A stretch of DNA of 39,237 nt from CAJBVG01 sp943360385 (lineage in GTDB: Bacteria; Bacteroidota; Bacteroidia; Sphingobacteriales; Sphingobacteriaceae). Positions 1-9,600 of this stretch are shown here, one piece after another. Position 1 is the first letter of the stretch. The number at the start of each line of letters is the position of its first letter. The notes beneath the pieces are model-generated. The model saw nothing but the letters and a program-made list of their open reading frames with translations. It did no database searches and had not been told where the DNA came from. The translations under genes and the position numbers were made by a program. The stretch covers positions 1 to 39,237 of the forward strand of contig CALRIM020000005.1 of the NCBI GenBank assembly GCA_943360385.1. Reading direction: 5' to 3'.

Positions 1-3000
1 AATAAATGAATTGCATTCAAACTACCAGCATTCGTACGTGTTGGTCTGCTGATATCATTATTCTTCACAATAGCATTTAACTGATATGATACATAAATGC
101 CTACCATCGATGAATTATAAACTCTGTTATTGATTACTATATTATTCCCGCTGAGACCTGGTGAAGCAGTAATACCACTTAAAAAGATTCCATAATAACC
201 ACCCCTAATTATGTTATTCTCAATACGATTTGAGTTGAACACCCCCCCAACAGGAGCGGATGTAGAAGAAGATAATAATATGCCATAAAAATTAGTAGAA
301 ATAATACTATCACTTACAGTTATTCGATTACGACTGATCACATTGTGGGACGATCCTCCGGTTAGTAAAACACCATCTGAATAAATGGAGGTACTGATAC
401 CCTGAAAACCATTGATTACAAAACTGTCAATAGTCACATAACTAGTTGCAATCAATTTAATGGCAGCCCTATCAGATGCGAGTGAACTAGTATACTGAAT
501 TTCAGAACCGTTGCCACTGAAAGTAACAGTATTAATATTACTTCCTCCCTTCACTGTATTGATAACCACTTGTTGGTTATAGGGGCCTTCACTTCTATTT
601 ACTTCAAATACAACAGGGCCACAAACTCCTTTTAAATTAAGATCATCTGCAGCAGCCTTAATTGTTGGATAATCTGAACTAATACCCCCCACAGTAAATA
701 CACCATTCAGACCGGTTCTAAGGTTGTTTGCATATATTGTATCATTAACATTGTTAGGGTCTGGAGCATTGTTAGGTGCCGATGTCCAGACCTTAATAGT
801 ATATATTTGTGAAGAATTAAATACATAACTACCAATTGTAAAGGTCGATTCATTTGCAATGGCTAATGGACTTGCTGAATAATGGTAAGGCATTTGCAAT
901 ACGCCATTCACAGACCAGTTCACAATAAAAGAATCTAGAACATTGGAGCCAAAATTCTTTGCCTTTACACTTACATCCATGGTACCTACGCATAATGTAA
1001 TAGGTTGAGTAATAGATAAAATTCCTACATCATTATCTGTCACCTCATATTCAAATGCACCAATGTCAGGAAAGCCAGGGTCGCGGGTAATTCCATTTAT
1101 ATCAGTTACGATTTTGGGGATAGGTGTTCCCATGTTATTCATAGCAAATGAATTCGGACGATAATCTATAATGGAAGGATTTACAAATACCGGATCAACA
1201 GCAGTTGAATTTGCATCTCCACCAAGCATTTGCCAACTAGCCAAAGTGGGATAGTCTGTTGTTCCAAGCCTACCTACAACTAGGGCAGAAGAACCTGACC
1301 CTGAAATATAAAAATTATTATAATCACTTTGGAACGGGCTATTGGTTGTAGCGACATTAATACCATACTTGGGGTTTGGTCCAGGGCGACTGATGTAAAT
1401 ATTATTGTTTAGAAACTCTACTCCTGATGCTGCACCTGAATAACTGATTCCATTGGCAATTCCATTTCCTGATACAGCGTTTTTTAAGACAATTGTATTG
1501 AAATAGAATTTATTATAATCACACCCTGCCGCAAAAATACCATTTTGAAGCCCTGTAGATTCTATGTTATCAGCTAAATTATTATACCAGATATTCGGTT
1601 TTGCAATAACCGCATCTGCCAATGAATAATATGCATAACAAAATGCGGTAGTTGTTTTCGTTTTTTCAAATAAATGATGCACACGATTCTCATAGATCTT
1701 AGAGTCGGTCACTTTGCCTGAAAACCAGATTCCGGCACCCACCAATTGAGAATTCACACGATTTAATCTGTGAATGTCATTGCCACTTACAATAGTACTA
1801 TCTGTACCAGAAACAGCAATCCCACCGCTCCTAAAATCACGTACAATATTATTCCTTATTAGGTTGCCTTTCACAGAACTCATCGCATCAGCTGCTCCAG
1901 CCAAAGTTAAACTGGTATATCCTCCGATGAACTCGCTATTTTCAATGATATTATATTTGGAATTCTTTGTTCCAAATGTCGATGAGGTGTTTTCTGCAGT
2001 AAAAGCCAATCCATTTATATTAGCTATTGTGGATACCATATCCGAAATAAATCTGCAATGGGATATCCTGCAATAATTCAGGATGCCGCAAGCCCCAACT
2101 GATCCGATTGTTGAACCAGGACTTAATTCGAATGTGAGATTCTTTATAGTGAAGTAATTAACCATACGCATTTGTAACGAAGGATAATTTGATGCAAATG
2201 TTTTCGCACCATTACCATTAATAGTAACCGTATCGATTGCATTTGTGCCAGTAATTTTTAACAGGGTCAACGCGTCCGGATATACGGCAGAGTCTACCTC
2301 TATTGAAGTAGGTCCACATACTCCATAAAGAGTAAGTGCAACAGCAGCTTCATTCATAGTACGAAAATCTCTACCTATAGTTCCTATGGTATAAGAACCA
2401 GAAAAGGAAGCATGTATCATATATCTTAAAGTGTCATTTAATGGAATGGTATCATTTACTTCGTTAGGGAATGAGGTCCATACTTTTAAAAAATGTGGAT
2501 TATGATCAGGAAAGGTCACTGAACCCAGATTTACATCTAGGTATTTATTGATCGCGTTAATCGGTGTAGTAACAGCAACAGACGACTGGGTAACCCCATC
2601 GATCTGCCAGTTTACCTGTACAGAATTAATAATGTTGAAACCTGCATTGTGTATCCTTACATTTACGTCAGTAGGAGTAGCAGTGCAATAGCTTAAAGGA
2701 GCCAATGGTAATGCAACTGAAGCATCATTTGAACCTACACTCATCTTTTCAAAAGTTATGCTCCCGAAGAAACCAAATTTATTACTTCCGTTCTCAATAA
2801 TATCTGAGGTTGGCGTAATAACTGGGAATGTTGCGCAGCGAACTGAATCCATTTCATTCGACAATTGAACACCATTAACAAAATGAAGTCCTGTAACTCC
2901 TGTAGGACCAATGGCTGGGCCTGGTCCAGCATAAATATGAGGACCGTTGCCAAATCCAACTAGTGCTATTCTATACTTTTTACCGGCTGGTATAACCAGA

Positions 3001-3389
3001 TCTAAATTGGTCAGTACTGGAGTTAGCCCCGCTATAGCGTTAAATGTCGGTATCCCGTTGGCTATTGTCTTGATCCAACCATTTGCAGTTGTAATATCCG
3101 TTAATCCATTTCCGCCGATAGGCAAATTTGGATGATACCATAACTCAAATCGTGCAGTTGTACCAACTGGACAATAATTACTGAGCGAAGTCATTCGTAC
3201 AGGCTGCACCATAGTATTCTTCACGCTGAAGATTACACAACTTTGGGGTGTATTGCTAAAAACGAAAGATGCACCGGTGCTTGCAGTTGTGATTGTAAAG
3301 GGCTGTGCCTTCAGACCCGTTACTGAAAGTAGAAGTACTATCAATAGCGGAATCAAAAAAAGAATGTTAAGTGAGTAATGTCGTTTCAT
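1..3389 (-). CDS. Giant secreted parallel beta-helix protein, truncated by the window's left edge
   Basis: The frame stays open from the ATG at 3389 to the left edge (about 1129 residues, no stop), so the C-terminus lies outside. Residues 1 to about 29 are a signal peptide (basic start, long Leu/Ile/Val core, then LKAQP). A beta-sandwich-like region follows, then a CARDB-like segment with VRIHNAGFNIINSVQVNWQI near residue 235. A long run of N-rich beta-helix repeats comes next (IRNNIVRDF, VSGNDIHRLNR), closing with DIGAFEYE near residue 775. A second CARDB-like segment and a second helix begin after that. The same order is seen in the complete protein at 6668-12808, so a T9SS tail is likely but not visible. 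Role by family: cell-surface or secreted, possibly glycan-binding or polysaccharide-degrading. No catalytic site can be named. Confidence 0.88.
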   Translation of the reverse strand, partial: MKRHYSLNILFLIPLLIVLLLSVTGLKAQPFTITTASTGASFVFSNTPQSCVIFSVKNTMVQPVRMTSLSNYCPVGTTARFELWYHPNLPIGGNGLTDITTANGWIKTIANGIPTFNAIAGLTPVLTNLDLVIPAGKKYRIALVGFGNGPHIYAGPGPAIGPTGVTGLHFVNGVQLSNEMDSVRCATFPVITPTSDIIENGSNKFGFFGSITFEKMSVGSNDASVALPLAPLSYCTATPTDVNVRIHNAGFNIINSVQVNWQIDGVTQSSVAVTTPINAINKYLDVNLGSVTFPDHNPHFLKVWTSFPNEVNDTIPLNDTLRYMIHASFSGSYTIGTIGRDFRTMNEAAVALTLYGVCGPTSIEVDSAVYPDALTLLKITGTNAIDTVTINGNGAKTFASNYPSLQMRMVNYFTIKNLTFELSPGSTIGSVGACGILNYCRISHCRFISDMVSTIANINGLAFTAENTSSTFGTKNSKYNIIENSEFIGGYTSLTLAGAADAMSSVKGNLIRNNIVRDFRSGGIAVSGTDSTIVSGNDIHRLNRVNSQLVGAGIWFSGKVTDSKIYENRVHHLFEKTKTTTAFCYAYYSLADAVIAKPNIWYNNLADNIESTGLQNGIFAAGCDYNKFYFNTIVLKNAVSGNGIANGISYSGAASGVEFLNNNIYISRPGPNPKYGINVATTNSPFQSDYNNFYISGSGSSALVVGRLGTTDYPTLASWQMLGGDANSTAVDPVFVNPSIIDYRPNSFAMNNMGTPIPKIVTDINGITRDPGFPDIGAFEYEVTDNDVGILSITQPITLCVGTMDVSVKAKNFGSNVLDSFIVNWSVNGVLQMPYHYSASPLAIANESTFTIGSYVFNSSQIYTIKVWTSAPNNAPDPNNVNDTIYANNLRTGLNGVFTVGGISSDYPTIKAAADDLNLKGVCGPVVFEVNRSEGPYNQQVVINTVKGGSNINTVTFSGNGSEIQYTSSLASDRAAIKLIATSYVTIDSFVINGFQGISTSIYSDGVLLTGGSSHNVISRNRITVSDSIISTNFYGILLSSSTSAPVGGVFNSNRIENNIIRGGYYGIFLSGITASPGLSGNNIVINNRVYNSSMVGIYVSYQLNAIVKNNDISRPTRTNAGSLNAIHL

Positions 3390-3604
3390 GCGTGTAACGT
3401 TTAAAATGTAGGACTGTTAATTTGATTTTGTTATTATCATTCCTGGATTGTTAACAAGCATCTCAAATTTGCATCTGCTATGTAGTCATTCCACAGAATG
3501 AAATACAATATACTGCATTAATCATAGCACAAACAGCTCCTAAGTGCTGAACTGTAGGTAATTCGTACTGAAGTAGTAAAAAATGTTGATTAAGGTCTGA
3601 AGTG

Positions 3605-4342
3605 CTATCGCTCAATCCAGTTCTTGAATAAAACAGCCTTTTCCCGGCCTACAAATAGCTCTTCTCTACTATGAGTAAGTTCTACCCTAAGTCTTCCACC
3701 ATCCGAAGGATAAATGCCATTAATTGCATTTATATTTATAATGAACTGACGATTGATACGAAAAAAATTCGCAGGATCGAGTCTTTGTTCAAGGTACTCC
3801 ATTTTGTTTGATAGGATATATTGATTTTTATCCTTTGTGACGATTACTATGTAACGATGATCGTGAACTCTGAAGAAAAGAATGTCCTCTACATCTACCG
3901 GAACTAATGCGGACCCCGATTGAACAAGGAAACGCTTCTGAAAAGTATTATGAATGGGCAACATCCGTTCATTCTGATCCAGGTGAATATCGGATAAGTG
4001 CTGAAATTTCTTCAATGAATTTTTCAGATCATCCAGTTGTATAGGTTTCAATAAATAAGAAATGCTATTAACATCAAATGCTTTGATTGCATATTGATTG
4101 TAAGCCGTTGTAAATATAATAGGGGTGTCGATCTGCACATGATCAAAGATCTCAAAACTTAGTCCTTCCGTCAGTTCAATGTCCATGAAGATCAAATCAG
4201 CTTTTTCTTCTTTCAACCATTTGACAGATGACTCTACAGAACTCATATTGGCGATGATGTTAACCTCGTACTCTGTTTGCTTCAATAGGTATTGCAGATG
4301 TTCAACTGCTCCACGTTCGTCTTCAATAATGATACAGTCCAT
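3605..4342 (-). CDS. LytTR-family response regulator
   Basis: A 245-residue regulator. The N-terminal receiver domain has acidic residues E7/D8, the phospho-acceptor D54 (LIFMDIEL), a TTAY switch segment and the conserved Lys in YLLKPI. A C-terminal LytTR DNA-binding domain spans about residues 135-240 (FLVQSGSALVPVDVEDILFF, then FFRINRQFIININAI). It starts 12 nt after the stop of the upstream sensor kinase on the same strand, so the pair is almost certainly one transcript. By family it is phosphorylated by its LytS-type partner and binds direct repeats upstream of targets. The nearest downstream gene, the truncated beta-helix protein, is a plausible but unproven target. Confidence 0.93.
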   Translation of the reverse strand: MDCIIIEDERGAVEHLQYLLKQTEYEVNIIANMSSVESSVKWLKEEKADLIFMDIELTEGLSFEIFDHVQIDTPIIFTTAYNQYAIKAFDVNSISYLLKPIQLDDLKNSLKKFQHLSDIHLDQNERMLPIHNTFQKRFLVQSGSALVPVDVEDILFFRVHDHRYIVIVTKDKNQYILSNKMEYLEQRLDPANFFRINRQFIININAINGIYPSDGGRLRVELTHSREELFVGREKAVLFKNWIER

Positions 4343-4354
4343 TCTAATTGTTAA

Positions 4355-6208
4355 TTAAATTAAAGGAATTCTGACAATATATTCTGTTGTTGTTTGAGTA
4401 AAGCTAGGTTGAGCTGTTGTCAAATGCAAATATCTTGCCGTAATATTATTCTGTCCAGTATGTGTGGAGACCACTCCCCTTTGTTTTTTCTGTAGATTGT
4501 TCCTAACGATAATGTAATTTCCTTCTGATTCAATCGTAATATATAGCTTCTTCTCTTCAGAAATAATATTGTGCTTCAAAGCATTTTCTACTACGATTTG
4601 TAAGGCAAATGGTGGTAAGGTTTTGTCCATTAATGAAGAGGGTATATTAATATCTGCAACCACATCTCCCCTGTATCTTACTTTTTCAAGATAAATATAA
4701 CTATTCAATACTTCAATTTCTTCCCTTAAGGTTATCGTTTGCCTGTCACCCGATTCGAGAATCAATCGATACAGTTTTGCAAATTTACCAACAAATTCCA
4801 TTGCATCAGGATTGGTGGTGACCATTGCAGACAAAGAGCCTAGGCTATTAAATAGGAAATGTGGATTGACCTTACTTTTCAAAACTTCGTAGTTGGCAGA
4901 GATATTTTCCTTTCTTAAATCTATATTATATTCTTCCAGTTCAGCATTCCGTTGTTCGATGATATCATTTTGTTGTTCGATTGTTTTATAAGCCTTTCTT
5001 TTCAGATTAATATTCCTAATCAGAACAAAAACAAATGTCAATACTAATACTAGGATTAGTATTACTGAATTGCGAATCAATACATCGCGCTTGCTTCTCG
5101 TTTCAATTAATTCTTTATCCTTATTCAACAAGGATATCTCATGATCTTTTTTCTCCGTTTCATACTGTATTTGAAGTTCGTTGGTTTTATTAGCAACGCC
5201 AGCTCCCATTAAAGAATCTTTAGATTCATAGAATTTTTTATAGTATTTCACCCACTCTTTTTCTCTTCCAGTAGCTTCCATTAAATTAGCGACTAGGAAA
5301 TAAGTTTCGGGAAGGAACTGGTACATTTTTGCACGTTCCGTGATTGTAATACTCTTAAAAAAATACTGTTCCGCTAGCTTATATTCTTTACGTTTTAGAT
5401 AGAGGCTACCCATATCCCTGAATATAGTAAGTAGGTAACGTGGCTCATTGATATTCCGCTTCAGAGACAAATTAAAATATTGTTCCGCCTCTTTCAGCTT
5501 ACCCCATAGGAGATACGTACTGCCGATGTTCAATAATATACTCGCCTGATTGAAATCATAATAGGGTGCATCGTTTCCATTTGGCATTCTTTTTCCTAAA
5601 CACTGTTTGAAATAATTAATGGCCTCCTCATATCTGCCTAAATTCGATAAGGTGTGTGCATAATTCGCATATAGTATGTAGTTGAATTTATTAGACCCAT
5701 CCTCTTTGAACATTTTCATGATCTTTAGATAGTACTTTTCAGAAACCTTGAAGCTGTCAACGCTACCGTAAAATTCTGCCAGACGGCCATAGGTATTGAT
5801 TTCAGCACTGCGGAATTTATACTTTTCTGCAATTCTCAATGCTTTCATTAGGTCTTCAATTGAACGTTGGAATACGCCCATTCTCTGGTAATACAAAGCC
5901 CGTTGGGTTAGAAAAGTAACGCTCTCCTTATGAGCCCCAAGACTATCAGCTATTTTGATAGCTTGATTTACATACTTAATAGAAATAGACAAATCTGTAT
6001 TCTCTAGATGATCCGCTAGTTCGTTTAATGTTCTTGCCCGATCGGTATCATTTATGTGCTGTTGAAGCCTGAGTTTTAGGCTATCAAGCACAAAGTTGAC
6101 TCTCTTGTTCTCTGAACCAAATGAATACGATGTACTTGCAATAAACAACAGGAATATAAGAACTGCAATATTCTGATTCGTGAATTGTATGGGCTTGTGT
6201 AATTTCAT
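4355..6208 (-). CDS. TPR-containing LytS-type sensor histidine kinase
   Basis: A 617-residue protein. It has an N-terminal hydrophobic segment acting as signal or anchor (about residues 13-30), then TPR repeats over about 40-320 (ALRIAEKYKFRSAEINTYG, LGRYEEAINYFKQCL, GKLKEAEQYFNLSL). A coiled-coil linker with NELQIQYETEKKDHE follows, then one membrane segment (ILILVLVLTFVFVLI), and a His_kinase domain with the phospho-acceptor in NPHFLFNSL (H450). An N-box (VVENALKHN) follows. The topology suggests periplasmic TPRs sensing a protein or ligand and a cytoplasmic kinase. It lies directly upstream of the LytTR regulator and is its evident partner. The HATPase region is short at the C-terminus (ends VRIPLI), as is usual for LytS-type kinases. 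Confidence 0.92.
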   Translation of the reverse strand: MKLHKPIQFTNQNIAVLIFLLFIASTSYSFGSENKRVNFVLDSLKLRLQQHINDTDRARTLNELADHLENTDLSISIKYVNQAIKIADSLGAHKESVTFLTQRALYYQRMGVFQRSIEDLMKALRIAEKYKFRSAEINTYGRLAEFYGSVDSFKVSEKYYLKIMKMFKEDGSNKFNYILYANYAHTLSNLGRYEEAINYFKQCLGKRMPNGNDAPYYDFNQASILLNIGSTYLLWGKLKEAEQYFNLSLKRNINEPRYLLTIFRDMGSLYLKRKEYKLAEQYFFKSITITERAKMYQFLPETYFLVANLMEATGREKEWVKYYKKFYESKDSLMGAGVANKTNELQIQYETEKKDHEISLLNKDKELIETRSKRDVLIRNSVILILVLVLTFVFVLIRNINLKRKAYKTIEQQNDIIEQRNAELEEYNIDLRKENISANYEVLKSKVNPHFLFNSLGSLSAMVTTNPDAMEFVGKFAKLYRLILESGDRQTITLREEIEVLNSYIYLEKVRYRGDVVADINIPSSLMDKTLPPFALQIVVENALKHNIISEEKKLYITIESEGNYIIVRNNLQKKQRGVVSTHTGQNNITARYLHLTTAQPSFTQTTTEYIVRIPLI

Positions 6209-6407
6209 TTCAGATGAATGAGTTCAATCCAAATGTATTTACTTTTATTGAGATCTGCTTAAGGGACGAACGTATTTCTAGATTACAAGCTCGATTTCAT
6301 CACTCGAAGGATTTCAATTGTATTTATGAATTAGTATCTATGTTCCTAAAATTTACCCCAAGTGATTTCAAAGAATAGTTAGCTTTATCTATTAGTATAT
6401 TAACTTG

Positions 6408-6479
6408 TGGCCCTATGAGGAATCGAACCTCAACCCAGAGAACCGGAATCTCTAATTCTATCCATTAAACTATAGGGCC
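6408..6479 (-). tRNA. tRNA-Arg (anticodon CCG)
   Basis: Read on the minus strand, a full cloverleaf forms. The acceptor GGCCCTA pairs with TAGGGCC and the discriminator is A. The anticodon stem is AGAGA/TCTCT around the loop TTCCGGT, with CCG at positions 34-36. The T arm is TGAGG-TTCGATT-CCTCA. The CCA end is not encoded. Length is 72 nt. It decodes the rare Arg codon CGG. Confidence 0.95.
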
Positions 6480-6530
6480 TTTATTATCCATGAGCACATG
6501 AGCAAACGAGCACATGAACTCACGAACTTG
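6480..6530. repeat. Low-complexity tRNA spacer of degenerate octamers
   Basis: The 51-nt spacer between the two tRNA-Arg genes is mostly 8-mers related to TGAGCACA (TGAGCACA, TGAGCAAA, CGAGCACA, TGAACTCA, CGAACTTG) across 6491-6530. No promoter is obvious, so the two tRNAs are probably cotranscribed from above 6602. Confidence 0.6.
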
Positions 6531-6602
6531 TGGCCCCGACCAGAATCGAACTGGTATCAAATGTTTAGGAAACATCTATTCTATCCGTTGAACTACGGCG
6601 CC
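6531..6602 (-). tRNA. tRNA-Arg (anticodon CCT) with an acceptor-stem mismatch
   Basis: Read on the minus strand, the 5' acceptor strand is GGCGCCG and the 3' strand CGGGGCC, with discriminator A. This leaves a G4-G69 mismatch inside an otherwise paired 7-bp stem. The anticodon stem is GATGT/ACATT around the loop TTCCTAA, giving anticodon CCT, which decodes AGG. The T arm is ACCAG-TTCGATT-CTGGT. The CCA is not encoded. Length is 72 nt. It lies upstream of tRNA-Arg(CCG) in a tandem pair. Confidence 0.92.
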
Positions 6603-6605
6603 TTA

Positions 6606-6635
6606 TTCGAAGTTTCGAATTGTCGAAACTTCGAA
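6606..6635 (-). terminator. Perfect 13-bp hairpin downstream of the large T9SS gene
   Basis: Arms TTCGAAGTTTCGA (6606-6618) and TCGAAACTTCGAA (6623-6635) are exact reverse complements around a 4-nt loop (ATTG). It sits 32 nt past the end of the 2046-residue gene and just before the tRNA genes. A U-run is absent on the minus strand, so it may be an intrinsic terminator lacking a good tail, or an interspersed palindromic repeat. Confidence 0.6.
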
Positions 6636-6667
6636 GATTTGGTGCAAAAATAAGGAAAATAATTTGC

Positions 6668-9600
6668 CTATTTTATTATTTTAAAGGTGTTAATCTTATT
6701 GTTAGTTGTAATTCTTATAAAATAAATGCCTGAAGTTAAGGAAGAGCTATCGAATTTATAATAATGCTTCCCTGCATTTTGTTTATCTTCTCTTAGTAAA
6801 ACTTGTATTTGCCTTCCAATTATATCTAATAATTCTAACTTAATTTTAGTGTTTTCAAGCAATTCATATTCTAAGGTAAATTGAGTTGAAATTGGATTTG
6901 GATAAATCTTGTAGCTTAACTCATCCATTTGATTTAATTTAATAGAAGAATTCAAATCAATTAAAACGGAATCGACAGTTGAAGTTTCACATTTCGTGAT
7001 TATATCAACAACTCTTAAACTAATTTTAAACCATCCATTGCTCGCATAAGTATGCTGTGGGTTAAAAAGAGTAGAACTACCACCATCACCAAAATTCCAA
7101 AAATATTGCAAATTCGGATTTAAGGTTGCATTAAAATATACTTTGCCTTTATTTACACTGTCTATATTAAAAGCTGAATTTGGGGAAGGATAATTTGAAA
7201 CAAGAACACTATCTATTGCAAAGCAACCACTAGTATTTATTGCTTTAACAAAATAAGTCCCAGGTGATGTAATGTTTATGCTTGATGTAGTATCTCCGGT
7301 AGACCAAATGAATTTATTGGAATTTGATGTTGCATGTATGTTTAATGTGTTGCCATTGCATATCCCTGTATCATTCCCTAAGCTCACAATTGGTAATGAA
7401 TTTATTTTAATATATCTTTTTAAAATTGAATCACAGCCTAAGGTTAAATTTTTTAATCTAGCAGAAAAAACAACAATACTATCTTTATCGAGTATACTTG
7501 GAATATAAGACCAACTATTGCCTTGAATAATTAGATTTCCTGAAACCACACCTCCACCTAAATAGTTTATTTTAGGTGATTGAACTTCCCAGGTTGTTCC
7601 ATAGTCATTTTCATTTAACCCTATTGGTGTTTTAATTTTGTAAGAAATAGTATCATAAGCACAAACCAAATCGGTAGAATCTAGTGTGCCTAAATTATAA
7701 TTCCCATTAAATGGAGTTGACTTTAAATTTGTAGAATTGAATTTATTAATAGTAATATTTACTGGCAATCGTAAAGATGGACAAGTTTTATTTCCTGATG
7801 TGATTTTCCAATCATAAAAAAAGTAATAGTAATCTCCAAGACCAGTACCGGTAATACTTACCGAATTGCTAGAATCAATATAAGGATAGCTTGTGTTAGC
7901 ATTATTTCTGTAAAGCGGAGAATTAGATCCTACTGCATCTATGGTATAATTACCTGGAATTAAATTAAAGCCTAATGGAATTTTTAATTTACTAAAACTA
8001 CTATTAATAGTATAATAAATGGTTTTTGTAAATAGCACTTTATTATTCGGATTATCTCTAATATTTATGGTTACATATCCAGAATATTGTGGATATACAG
8101 AAATTGTATCTATAGAAATTACTTTATTTACTACAAAAGGCATCGTTGAAAAATTTACAGCTATTCCAGAACCTGTACCAAACGAATTATTAATTGGGCC
8201 TACATTGAGTTCTTTCCCTTCATTGGTATTTAACTCAACAAAATAAGTAGTGTTAGAAAACAATGCTGGTGTTGTGAAATGATTACCTGTATCTATAGCC
8301 ATACCTCCAATTGCCGTAGTATACCAATACACCTTTCCATTAACATTATTTGTAGTTAATGTAACAGAGTCTCCTTTACAAATTTCTACATCCGAAACAA
8401 ATAATGATTTTGATGCTGGTGGTACTAAAATTGTTGAATGCAAGGTGTCATTACCTTTTATTGAATCATTTGTTGATGAAACGAAAGATTTAATGTTGAC
8501 AAATGAAACTGTATCGGTGATGGAGGTGTTAACATTTCTAAATAAAATGGTGTCTGTTTGACCGGCTAATAAAGTATCTGTATAAATCAACGACAGGGAA
8601 TTATTAATAGCACCATTTAGTATAATACCAACAGTAAAATTAGAAATTTTTGCATTACTTAAATTTCTAATTGAAATAGCAATGCTATCATTTAAACTTC
8701 CACAAGAATTTTTTAGAGAAGTTGGACTTAAAAATTCATTAACACTTAAATCACCTGGATGAATATCAAATTCATTTGCGCCAATATCTGGATTAACTCC
8801 ATCTCTTACCACACCATCAATGTCTGTAAGTACTTGTAAAATCGGTGCTCCTAGCCCATTTATTTTTGGTGAACTAGCATATAAATTAGTATTTGATTTG
8901 TAATATGGATTAGTAGATATAGAAAATGAATCTTTATTTGAAATCGCTTGATATGCGGTTAGGCTACCTAATGGAGTACCATAATCTACTAATATGCTTC
9001 CACTTGTAAAGAAGTTGTTCGTATTTGATTTTACTACTGATGTTGTACAAATAGGTTGAACATAAAGAGGTATACCTTTATTGGTACATATTAAATTGTT
9101 GTTTAATATTTTAATATTAAAAGTTTCTAAAATAGAAAGACGATTGTTTTGGATAGCCAAGGCATAAGATAAGCCATTGCTTTCATTTAAAATATTGTTG
9201 TTGAATATATTAATTGAGTTGTTTGATCCTTCAATACTTATTCCTTTGGAAGACAATAGACTCTTTGTTGTAATAAAATTATTTGCAACTAAAACCTCTT
9301 GGCCAGATGATGAAATATTTTGATTTAATATAATTCCTGCTGTTCCAAAATAACAATTAATATTATTATTGGAATAACTCGCATCATTTGAAATAGAAAA
9401 TGATTTTATTCCATAATATTCTATAAAACTTAAAGAATCACTTCTAATAAATGTATTGTAGTTTATTTTTGGTGCATTTGCATTTGCAATAGATATGCCA
9501 GTGTAGAAATTTTTGAATAGATTATGATTAATATTTATTCCATTAGATTTTAAGGTTGATGCTGCAGTCGATTCAAAATGTAGCCCTGTAGAATTTCCTA

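Noticed and set aside
1774..2076. Plus-strand ORFs over the truncated beta-helix gene (1774-2076, 2947-3135)
   Set aside because: Shadow frames of the minus-strand gene that is open from 3389 to the left edge; no domain.
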